Source of the DNA: an uncultured Bacteroidota bacterium
GTDB taxonomy: Bacteria > Bacteroidota > Bacteroidia > Bacteroidales > SZUA-534
DNA: 5,905 nt
Direction: 5' to 3'
Assembly: GCA_937900725.1 (NCBI GenBank)
Contig: CALCFP010000525.1
Span: 1-5,905 of the forward strand
Shown: piece by piece, positions 1 to 5,905 of the stretch
How the letters are laid out: every line of letters begins with the position of its first letter
How positions within the stretch are numbered: the stretch's first letter is position 1
The notes under the pieces: model-generated
The model's database searches: none
What the model was told of the DNA's origin: nothing
What the model saw: the letters and a program-made list of their open reading frames with translations, nothing else
Made by a program: the position numbers and the translations under genes

Positions 1-867
1 TGCAGTTGCACCGATTCAACCGACACACAAAACGGCAAGACAATCACACCACTTTGTGACGGACTTACAGAACTTGCCCAAGCAGACTATTGGCTTACCG
101 GAATAGAGAACAGCATATTGACCGAATATGTAGATTCCGTGGCAAGCACCATAGACATGAAGTGCTCATACGAATACAATCTATTGAAAATATACGAGAT
201 ACAATATGCGATCGCGAACGGAGTCGCTTATAAATGGGTGAACACGGCTGTAAATAAATACATGACATCAGACAGCGCGTTGGTTATCACCAACAATTCA
301 ACCGAGAAGGACAAGGAAAGTTTCCATAAAGCCATCATACAAAGCCTCCTGACTGCAAACGAATCACTTAACAGGAATCAAAATCAAAGTGAAATAAACT
401 TGCATTCTTTAAACAGTCTTGCATTTGACGTGCTTAACGCATACAACACATTCTTTTTCTGCTATTACTTCGTCACAGACAACCAAGAATACCTAACATT
501 CTTTTCGAGCAACAGCCAAACAATCAATACATTGCAGAATTATGCCGATGCATTGTTCACGTGTGGGCAACTATCTGACAAGGAAGCCTATAAATTGGCT
601 TCCACACTTGAATCAACTGCATTCCTCGTATCAATGGGAACATTGTCGTTCAACATATTATGGAATAAATACAATGATGAGATTCAACCTATTGCAGACT
701 TTTTCAATCAATATTCAGAAACGACCATCAAGGCTCTATCAGGAAATGCCTTTGAAAGTTGCCAGATTCTTTCTTCCGAAAAGGATTACATGGAATACAT
801 TACGCAAGCGGCGAATTACAAAAAGAGAATTATGGAGTTAGTCATTGACGGGTTCAAGCATCAATAG
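1..867 (+). CDS. Hypothetical protein, 5'-truncated by the window edge, possible lipoprotein
   Basis: The reading frame is open from base 1 to the TAG at 865-867, giving 288 visible codons; the true start lies outside the window. A TTG at 118 could serve as a start only if the 39 in-frame codons before it were non-coding, which is unlikely. The first residues read CSCTDSTDTQNGK. A Cys followed by a Ser/Thr/Asp/Asn-rich stretch is typical of the start of a mature lipoprotein, so the lipobox may lie just upstream; this is inference because the signal peptide is not visible. The rest is rich in Asn, Tyr, Ser and Leu, looks mostly helical, and has no membrane segment or catalytic motif that I recognise. 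I cannot assign a family. The stop is 37 nt before the GH3 start, with no obvious promoter or terminator between them, so co-transcription is likely. Confidence is high that it is coding and low on function. Confidence 0.8.
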   Translation, partial: CSCTDSTDTQNGKTITPLCDGLTELAQADYWLTGIENSILTEYVDSVASTIDMKCSYEYNLLKIYEIQYAIANGVAYKWVNTAVNKYMTSDSALVITNNSTEKDKESFHKAIIQSLLTANESLNRNQNQSEINLHSLNSLAFDVLNAYNTFFFCYYFVTDNQEYLTFFSSNSQTINTLQNYADALFTCGQLSDKEAYKLASTLESTAFLVSMGTLSFNILWNKYNDEIQPIADFFNQYSETTIKALSGNAFESCQILSSEKDYMEYITQAANYKKRIMELVIDGFKHQ

Positions 868-904
868 GACAACCAATCATTCAAAAACCACTATACATAT
901 CACT

Positions 905-3130
905 ATGAAGACTCTCAAGTATTTATTGCTTTGCTCTGCGTCCTTATTGGCAGGCAAGGCATCTTTGGGGCAAACACCAATCTACCTCGATCCTACCCAA
1001 CCTATCGAGCAACGTGTGGAAGACGCCCTACAGCGAATGACAACAGAAGAGAAAGTCGCGATACTACACGCACAGTCAAAATTCAGCAGTGCCGGCGTGA
1101 AAAGACTCGGGATTCCTGAAGTTTGGTGTTCCGATGGTCCGATGGGGATCCGCGACGAAGTTCTATGGGATGAATGGAGCCAAGCGGGATGGACAAGCGA
1201 CTCATGCATAGCATTCCCGTCGCTAACTTGTCTGGCAGCGACATGGAATCCTGAAATGGCCGCATTATTCGGCAAAAGCATAGGCGAGGAAGCCTTGTAC
1301 CGCAGAAAGACTGTCTTGCTCGGCCCCGGTGTCAACATTTTCCGCACCCCACTAAACGGACGCAATTTTGAGTATATGGGCGAAGACCCGTATCTGACAT
1401 CACAACTGGTTGTGGAATATGTAAAAGGAGTCCAAAGCAACGGAGTAGCAGCCTGCGTGAAGCATTTCGCGCTAAACAATTTTGAAGTCAACCGTTCATC
1501 GGCAAACGTGATAGTCAGCGACCGCGCGCTACGCGAGATATATCTGCCTGCATTCCATGCCGCTGTAACCGAAGGTGGTGCCTGGGCAATCATGGGCAGC
1601 TACAATCTATACAAGAACCAACACTGTTGCCACAACAAGACATTGCTTTGCGACATACTGAAGGGAGAATGGGGATTTGACGGAGTGGTCATCTCTGACT
1701 GGGGTGGCGCACACAATACCGATGAAGCCGTCAAATATGGCCTTGACCTTGAATTTGGCACATGGACGGGTGGCATGACTTGGGGACGAAGCAACTCATA
1801 TGATAATTACTATTTGGCCAAACCTTATCTAGAAGGCATCAAATCAGGCAAATACACAACTGAGGAACTAAATGACAAGGCTCGCCGCGTGCTTCGCCTT
1901 ATTTTCCGCACAACAATGTCAGGACAGCAAAAATGGGGCTCGCTATGCTCAGACGAGCACTACGAAGCCGCCCGCAAGATTGCCGACGAAGGAATTGTAC
2001 TTTTGAAAAACGACGGCAACATCTTGCCAATTGACGCCAAGAAGAAATCAAATATCCTTGTAGTTGGAGAAAACGCAATAAAGATGATGACAATAGGTGG
2101 AGGTTCGACTTCGTTGAAGGTTCAACGAGAACTATCACCTCTTGATGGCATCAAGAACAGATTTGGTGCGGAAAACGTCAGATACGCCCGTGGCTACGTG
2201 GGCGACACTATCACGTCGTTTGACGGAATTGAAACCGGACAAAAACTTGGCGACAAGCGTTCTGCTCAAGAACTTATAGACGAGGCTGTCTCAATGGCAA
2301 AAGATGCCGACTACGTTTTTTATATTGGCGGAATGAACAAAAGCAACGGCCAAGACTGCGAGGGAACAGACCGTGTCTCACTTGAACTTCCATACGGACA
2401 AAACATCTTGATAAGCGAATTGGCAAAAGCCAACAAGAACCTGATTGTTGTGAACATAACAGGCACGGCGACCACTATGCCATGGCTGGATCAGGTTCCA
2501 GCCGTATTACAAGCATGGTATATAGGTTCTGAAGCAGGCAACGCCATTGCCGACATACTTTCGGGTGAGGCTAATCCATCAGGCAAACTGCCATTCTCTT
2601 TTCCCGCAAGACTAGAGGACATTGGAGCGCATTCTGTTGGCGAATATATAGGCAAGCCTAGCAGATCCATTGTGAATGTGGAATACAAGGAAGACATTCT
2701 GGTTGGATACCGTTGGCTAGACACAAAGAAAATCAAGCCTTTGTTCCCATTCGGATACGGACTTTCATACACAACATTCAGTTATGGGAAACCACATTTA
2801 AGCCAGTCGGAAATGAATGCCGACGGGCAAATCACTGTAAAAGTTGATGTCACCAATACCGGCACTCGTGCTGGCGCAGAAGTTGTCCAACTTTACATTT
2901 CCGATTTAATATCATCTGTGTTGCGACCAGCCAAAGAACTTAAAGGTTTCGACAAAATAAATCTAGAACCAGGCGAGACTAAGACTGTTGAGTTCATAAT
3001 CGACAGCAAGGCTCTTTCGTTCTACAGCGAGAGCAAGCAACAATGGGAAACCGAACCTGGTTTCTTTGAAGCTCTTATTGGTGCTTCTTCGGCCGACATT
3101 AAAGGCAGGGTGAAATTTGAATTGAAATAA
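905..3130 (+). CDS. Periplasmic beta-glucosidase-type glycoside hydrolase, family GH3, with C-terminal fibronectin III-like domain
   Basis: This 741-residue enzyme is predicted to remove terminal beta-linked glucose (or a related sugar such as xylose) from oligosaccharides in the periplasm by a retaining mechanism. The ATG at 905 is chosen because it begins a clean signal peptide: MKTLK, a hydrophobic stretch at about 6-17, and cleavage after Gly22 leaving Gln23. An upstream in-frame TTG at 845 would bury that signal and overlap the previous gene. The (beta/alpha)8 domain spans about 30-350 and holds SDGPMGIR at 76-83 (Asp77), RNFEYMGEDP at 153-162, KH at 186-187, and the nucleophile Asp265 in ISDWGG. 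The alpha/beta sandwich domain begins near EGIVLLKNDG at 362-371. Glu486 in CEGTDR is the likely acid/base by analogy with BglX-type enzymes. FPFGYGLSY at 614-622 leads into the Fn3-like domain (about 650-735; VVQLYIS at 660-666, RPAKELKGF at 674-682). The domain set is complete, and the length is typical of BglX-like enzymes. No SusC/SusD or other carbohydrate genes are visible, so the substrate cannot be inferred from context. Confidence 0.95.
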   Translation: MKTLKYLLLCSASLLAGKASLGQTPIYLDPTQPIEQRVEDALQRMTTEEKVAILHAQSKFSSAGVKRLGIPEVWCSDGPMGIRDEVLWDEWSQAGWTSDSCIAFPSLTCLAATWNPEMAALFGKSIGEEALYRRKTVLLGPGVNIFRTPLNGRNFEYMGEDPYLTSQLVVEYVKGVQSNGVAACVKHFALNNFEVNRSSANVIVSDRALREIYLPAFHAAVTEGGAWAIMGSYNLYKNQHCCHNKTLLCDILKGEWGFDGVVISDWGGAHNTDEAVKYGLDLEFGTWTGGMTWGRSNSYDNYYLAKPYLEGIKSGKYTTEELNDKARRVLRLIFRTTMSGQQKWGSLCSDEHYEAARKIADEGIVLLKNDGNILPIDAKKKSNILVVGENAIKMMTIGGGSTSLKVQRELSPLDGIKNRFGAENVRYARGYVGDTITSFDGIETGQKLGDKRSAQELIDEAVSMAKDADYVFYIGGMNKSNGQDCEGTDRVSLELPYGQNILISELAKANKNLIVVNITGTATTMPWLDQVPAVLQAWYIGSEAGNAIADILSGEANPSGKLPFSFPARLEDIGAHSVGEYIGKPSRSIVNVEYKEDILVGYRWLDTKKIKPLFPFGYGLSYTTFSYGKPHLSQSEMNADGQITVKVDVTNTGTRAGAEVVQLYISDLISSVLRPAKELKGFDKINLEPGETKTVEFIIDSKALSFYSESKQQWETEPGFFEALIGASSADIKGRVKFELK

Positions 3131-3146
3131 TCGTTTGCTACAATAT

Positions 3147-3185
3147 CAACAGAGGCGGGATTGCATTGCAACTCCGCCTCTGTTG
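3147..3185 (+). terminator. Strong hairpin after the GH3 gene, probable transcription terminator
   Basis: A 12-bp perfect stem pairs CAACAGAGGCGG (3147-3158) with CCGCCTCTGTTG (3174-3185). Inside it, a G-T wobble (3159/3173) and an A-C mismatch (3160/3172) lead to a further 4-bp stem, TTGC (3161-3164) with GCAA (3168-3171), closed by a 3-nt loop. It starts 16 nt after the GH3 stop. The U-run after the stem is poor (TTAAAGG), so it is not a textbook intrinsic terminator. Its position between convergent genes and its length still favour a terminator or mRNA 3'-end stabiliser, and the same stem would form on transcripts from the opposite strand. Confidence 0.7.
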
Positions 3186-3216
3186 TTAAAGGAGGCATCC
3201 AAACAACACCGGCAAT

Positions 3217-3265
3217 TTGATTTTAAAAATATTGCCTGTCCTTCAATATTATTCATCAAAATCAA
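3217..3265. repeat. Nested inverted repeat in the convergent spacer, possible weak terminator
   Basis: An outer 8-bp pair, TTGATTTT (3217-3224) with AAAATCAA (3258-3265), encloses an inner 7-bp pair, AATATTG (3228-3234) with CAATATT (3244-3250), with a 9-nt loop. The pairs are separated by unequal internal loops of 3 and 7 nt. It lies about 100 nt beyond the stop of the minus-strand phosphatase gene and could act as its 3' end. The sequence is AT-rich, so such pairing can arise by chance, and there is no clear U-run after it on either strand. An alternative 6-bp pairing of GGCAAT (3211-3216) with ATTGCC (3231-3236) competes with it. The remaining spacer, up to 3366, shows nothing gene-like. 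Confidence 0.25.
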
Positions 3266-3366
3266 TACAAAGCAATATATAGGAATCCCCTAAAATCATT
3301 CACACAACAGTTCAGACATAATCATTTGGATTGACACAAAAAAGATGGAAACATAGATGATATGGC

Positions 3367-5376
3367 TCAATACCTAAAGCCAAGGACCAAAATATCGTCA
3401 GTTTGCTCGGCATCGCCCTGCCATTCATTCAACGAATCGTTAAGAACCGAAAATTGTTCTTCCATTGGCTTACTGCTTATCTGCTTAATTAAATTGCAAA
3501 ACGCATCATTGCCAAATTTCCGGCTCTCGTCGGAATTAAACTGAACAAGATAGCCATTAGTTAACATATATACTGCGTCGCCAGGCTTGATATCAATGGT
3601 TTTTGCATTTAATACGGCCTGTTGACTTTCATCAAGATTTTTTCCTAACGACACGTCATTTCCCTTGTATGTATGCAAAATGCCATCACTAACCATTACA
3701 ATACGCCCGTTAGCGCCAGCATATGACAACATGTTGTTTTCCAAATCAATGCTGCAAATAGACACATCGACACCGTAATAGTCATGACAACTGTTGAGAC
3801 CTTCTTGATAAATGGTCTCTTGTTCTGAATGAAGACGCGCCAATATCTGCAAAGGGTCGTCAATGTGGCTTGTGTTGACAATGAAATCAAGAAGCGACAC
3901 ATTCAAAACGGACACGAAAGATGCCTCAATGCCGTGCCCAGAACAATCAGCAACAACAACAACAATCTTGTTTCCCGTCCTAGAAAACCAATAATAGTCG
4001 CCACAAATGGACGCTTTCGACTTAAGAAACAGAAATGATTCCGGAAAAACCGAATGCAAGTCATCAGTACTCTGGAGCATTGCCTGCTGAATATTGCAAG
4101 CGAAAGCCATTCCATCACCCATTCCGAGTATTTTTTCCTCAGCCAATTGCTTTTGCAATCTCACCATTTCCTGCGTCTCAATAATCTTTCGCTTTGCGGA
4201 ATAAATATCAAGTGCCTGTTTTTCAATTTGAGAATCACGCGATTCCAACAAAGCCAACATCTTATTGAAACTCGAAGCCAAATGTGACAATACGGCAACT
4301 TGGTCAACTATTTCAATGTTATGCTCAAAAGGCTTTTTATCAAGACCTTCCGACATTGATTGCGCTTTGCCGGCAAAAGCGCGAATTGACTTTTCCATCT
4401 TGCCGGAAGAATAATATGTAAACAGTATTGTCAATGTCAATATGATTACAATCAACAATATACGTATCAGTAGTCCGGCATTCACCATCAACTCGAATGA
4501 ATCTGCCTTACTTACAATGCCTATTATTATGCCATTATAAATCTGGTTATTTACAATGCAATCGAGGTATAAATAGGTGTATTTAAGACGGTCTCTATCA
4601 ACTATTTCGTCAATTGCCACCTCCCCTTTTTCCTGCAGTTCATATAAGTATCGATAATGGTTTTGCGGAAATTGTTTATTGAAATTAAACGATTTAGGCT
4701 TGGTAGTAAGTGCATATTGGTTAATATCGATGACATTTGCATACTGTGACGTTTTCTGGCTCATAAATTCAAATACGTATGAATAGACAGCATCTGCCAA
4801 AGGCGAATATGACCCTATCTCGATTATGTACTTGCCATCAAGAGTTGGCATATAGCAATATTTCACATACCGGTTATTGCCGCTATCAAAAAAGAATGAA
4901 GGTGCCCCGAAATCCATGTTCTTGAACCGTTCATTCAAATAGGAAATGTGCGATGGTCCGAATGTTGAAAAATCGGCATACAATTCAGTTGGACTGGTAG
5001 AATTGATTACGATTCCATTTCGATTGATTATAAATAAGTTACACAAGACAGTATCCATTCCTTCGTCAATCATCACCTTTTTCAAATCGGCATTTTCTAT
5101 ATTCGCGGTCTTGGCAAAAACGCCATTACGCATCTTCTCGCAATAGTTTCGAAGGGTTGCATCCAAAGGAATTTCTATTTGATGCAAGGCGAAATACTGC
5201 AACTCGACAAAAGAACGCAATTCGTTATTCAGGTCGGTCTGCATACGGTCTTGCATTTTCTTGTTATCCACAAGTGAGCGGGAAATGCCAATTGATAAAA
5301 TCAGCAAAAAACCAATCATTGTTGGATAGACTATCTTTCGACACAACAACCAAAACAGACTCTTGCCAGAATTCAT
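3367..5376 (-). CDS. Membrane-bound sensor serine/threonine phosphatase (Cache-like sensor, HAMP-like linker, SpoIIE/PPM domain)
   Basis: This 669-residue inner-membrane protein is predicted to sense a signal outside the cytoplasm and control a PPM-type phosphatase inside. TM1 lies at about 14-33 and TM2 at about 301-322. The roughly 265 residues between them look like a Cache-type sensor: LFIINRNGIVINST at 114-127 resembles the family's strand-turn-strand signature. A HAMP-like linker (about 322-378) and a charged coiled coil (about 378-416) connect to the phosphatase domain (about 420-669). Metal-site motifs are GDYYWF (459-464, Asp460), ADCSGHG (476-482, Asp477) and QTDDILVLG (658-666, Asp660/Asp661). 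YAGANG at 552-557 is also typical of the Bacteroidota subgroup. The usual Thr/Ser-Asp-Gly near residue 607 reads Thr-Asn-Gly, so one expected metal ligand is changed. The ATG at 5376 is the first Met before TM1 and lies 7 nt after the kdsA stop, so it is probably translated from a kdsA transcript. In SpoIIE/RsbU relatives the substrate is a phosphorylated STAS (anti-anti-sigma) protein; none is visible here, so the target is unknown. Confidence 0.9.
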   Translation of the reverse strand: MNSGKSLFWLLCRKIVYPTMIGFLLILSIGISRSLVDNKKMQDRMQTDLNNELRSFVELQYFALHQIEIPLDATLRNYCEKMRNGVFAKTANIENADLKKVMIDEGMDTVLCNLFIINRNGIVINSTSPTELYADFSTFGPSHISYLNERFKNMDFGAPSFFFDSGNNRYVKYCYMPTLDGKYIIEIGSYSPLADAVYSYVFEFMSQKTSQYANVIDINQYALTTKPKSFNFNKQFPQNHYRYLYELQEKGEVAIDEIVDRDRLKYTYLYLDCIVNNQIYNGIIIGIVSKADSFELMVNAGLLIRILLIVIILTLTILFTYYSSGKMEKSIRAFAGKAQSMSEGLDKKPFEHNIEIVDQVAVLSHLASSFNKMLALLESRDSQIEKQALDIYSAKRKIIETQEMVRLQKQLAEEKILGMGDGMAFACNIQQAMLQSTDDLHSVFPESFLFLKSKASICGDYYWFSRTGNKIVVVVADCSGHGIEASFVSVLNVSLLDFIVNTSHIDDPLQILARLHSEQETIYQEGLNSCHDYYGVDVSICSIDLENNMLSYAGANGRIVMVSDGILHTYKGNDVSLGKNLDESQQAVLNAKTIDIKPGDAVYMLTNGYLVQFNSDESRKFGNDAFCNLIKQISSKPMEEQFSVLNDSLNEWQGDAEQTDDILVLGFRY

Positions 5377-5383
5377 GCCGCCG

Positions 5384-5632
5384 TCAATTTATACTATTTA
5401 CAGCCTTGCGTATAGCCACCAATTTTGTCAATAATTTTTCGAGATATTCCAACTTCAGCATATTTGCGCCATCGGACTTTGCCACTGCTGGATTTGGATG
5501 CGTCTCGAGGAAGATGCCATCGACACCAACGGCAATGCCAGCCTTGGCCACCGTCTCGGCGCTCGCGCCTAGCTCGGCCAGCCGCTCGGCAAGCTCTTCC
5601 GCGCCGTCATACTTGGCGGTCGGTCTAGGCAT
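5384..5632 (-). CDS. kdsA: C-terminal fragment of 3-deoxy-8-phosphooctulonate (KDO-8-P) synthase joined in frame to an unrelated N-terminus
   Basis: The 82-residue ORF (ATG at 5632, TGA at 5384-5386) is a composite. From about residue 26 or 31 to the end it matches the KdsA C-terminus: AGIAVGVDGIF (31-41), LETHPNPAVAKSDGANM (42-58) and the closing helix LEKLLTKLVAIRKAV (64-78). KdsA condenses phosphoenolpyruvate with arabinose-5-phosphate to make KDO-8-phosphate for lipopolysaccharide core. The metal-site Glu43 (ETHP) and Asp54 (SDGAN) are present, but about 210 N-terminal residues of the usual 260-280, with the other active-site residues, are missing. Residues 1 to about 25 (rich in Ala, Glu and Leu, GC-rich codons) do not resemble KdsA and look like the start of a phage HK97-gp10-like protein. 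The ORF start overlaps the stop of the preceding ORF in a TAATG arrangement. The product as written would not be an active synthase. The kdsA 3' end is native to its neighbour, being 7 nt from the phosphatase start. Confidence 0.75.
   Translation of the reverse strand: MPRPTAKYDGAEELAERLAELGASAETVAKAGIAVGVDGIFLETHPNPAVAKSDGANMLKLEYLEKLLTKLVAIRKAVNSIN
5540..5560. other. Breakpoint between Bacteroidota kdsA and GC-rich phage-like DNA
   Basis: Base composition and protein similarity both switch here. Positions 5401-5460 are about 38% G+C, while 5581-5905 are about 62%. On the minus strand the sequence around 5543-5555 encodes ETVAK, which would be acceptable both in KdsA just before AGIAVGVDG and in a gp10-like helix after GASA. 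This suggests a short stretch of shared sequence at the join. I see no integrase, target-site duplication or attachment-like repeat within the window. The exact base of the join cannot be fixed without a reference kdsA. Confidence 0.6.
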
Positions 5633-5905
5633 TACTCTGCCTCCAGCTGATAGACGTACTCATAGTGAATAAGCCCCGTATCGCTTTCGTATTGCACAGA
5701 GTTTCGACTCCACGCCGCGCCGCACACGCTACGCAGGGCATCCTCCACGCTTTGCGCTTCAGCCGCGCTGAGCGAGCGCATGAAAAGGTCTACGCTCCCC
5801 TCGACGGCACGCTCGACCTTCTCGCCGTCCCCGGCAAGCGAAGCGGCATCCATGTCGATGGAGATCACGCCGTAGTCCCCGCTGGGGGCTGGCCTCCAAG
5901 CGTAC
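5632..5905 (-). CDS. Partial hypothetical protein, likely phage morphogenesis (head-tail region), 5' end outside the window
   Basis: The frame is open from the window edge to the TAA at 5632-5634, giving 90 full codons before the stop; a GTG at 5866-5868 is an internal codon rather than a convincing start. The visible N-terminal part reads WRPAPSGDYGVISID and the C-terminal part has WSRNSVQYESDTGLIHYEY. I recall this overall pattern from small phage head-tail or tail-completion proteins, but I cannot name a family with certainty. No signal peptide or membrane segment is visible in this part. The stop overlaps the ATG of the next ORF by one base (TAATG), typical of translationally coupled phage genes. 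High GC and a CG-rich codon choice set it apart from every other gene in the window, so it probably comes from another organism (an actinobacterial or other GC-rich host or its phage). Coding is likely; function is tentative. Confidence 0.55.
   Translation of the reverse strand, partial: YAWRPAPSGDYGVISIDMDAASLAGDGEKVERAVEGSVDLFMRSLSAAEAQSVEDALRSVCGAAWSRNSVQYESDTGLIHYEYVYQLEAE

Noticed and set aside
845..904. Upstream TTG start extending the GH3 protein by 20 residues
   Set aside because: It would place a polar Ser/Thr/Asn-rich stretch before a clear signal peptide and overlap the preceding gene by 23 nt. The ATG at 905 is better.
913..949. Lipoprotein signal in the GH3 N-terminus (Cys10)
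   Set aside because: The residue before Cys10 is Leu rather than Gly/Ala/Ser, and the Cys sits too early in the hydrophobic segment; a type I signal peptide cut before Gln23 fits better.
982..1593. Minus-strand 203-residue ORF opposite the GH3 gene
   Set aside because: It lies entirely antisense to conserved GH3 catalytic-domain coding sequence and has no recognisable domain; it is a shadow frame.
3186..3366. Small gene or RNA gene in the convergent spacer
   Set aside because: No ORF with a plausible start and composition, no tRNA-like fold, and only weak AT-rich inverted repeats.
5384..5632. A real prophage attachment site in the kdsA 3' end
   Set aside because: Attachment sites usually restore the gene end next to an integrase gene. 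Here no integrase or repeat is visible, and morphogenesis-like genes abut the join, so I do not annotate an att site.
5157..5672. Plus-strand 171-residue ORF across the phosphatase start, kdsA end and GC-rich region
   Set aside because: It is antisense to three better supported genes, crosses the composition breakpoint, and has low-complexity Ala/Ser content.

Overview
The window looks like a Bacteroidales-type genome fragment (Prevotella or a relative is my guess). The evidence is an outer-membrane/LPS context (a KdsA fragment), a periplasmic GH3 enzyme with a Gln right after the signal peptide, a SpoIIE-type phosphatase with the GD-Y-W variant common in Bacteroidota, moderate to low GC, and no Shine-Dalgarno sequences before the starts. 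Species assignment is inference only.

Layout. (1) Positions 1-867, plus strand: the 3' part of a gene of unknown function. It is open to the window edge, and its first visible residues resemble the start of a mature lipoprotein. (2) Positions 905-3130, plus strand: a complete secreted GH3 beta-glucosidase-type enzyme, 37 nt downstream of the first gene and probably in the same transcript. It is followed by a strong hairpin at 3147-3185. (3) Positions 3186-3366: a convergent AT-rich spacer with a weaker nested inverted repeat and no gene. (4) Positions 3367-5376, minus strand: a complete membrane-anchored sensor phosphatase with two membrane segments, a large extracytoplasmic Cache-like region, a HAMP-like linker, a coiled coil and a SpoIIE/PPM phosphatase domain. 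(5) Positions 5384 to about 5550, minus strand: the 3' end of kdsA (KDO-8-phosphate synthase), ending 7 nt before the phosphatase start, so the two were probably co-transcribed. (6) From about 5550 to the window end, minus strand: GC-rich DNA (about 62% G+C over 5581-5905, against about 38% in 5401-5460). It carries two tightly coupled ORFs that look like phage morphogenesis genes. The second runs in frame into the KdsA tail.

How the parts relate. The unknown protein plus GH3 unit and the kdsA plus phosphatase unit are two convergent, apparently independent transcription units. Nothing in the window ties the phosphatase to the glycosidase: there is no anti-sigma factor, STAS protein, SusC/SusD or regulator. 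The two most notable points are the abrupt breakpoint inside kdsA, which is either an assembly chimera or a real rearrangement (I favour the chimera), and an Asp-to-Asn change at a conserved metal-binding motif of the phosphatase. I do not see convincing evidence of a new multi-gene system.
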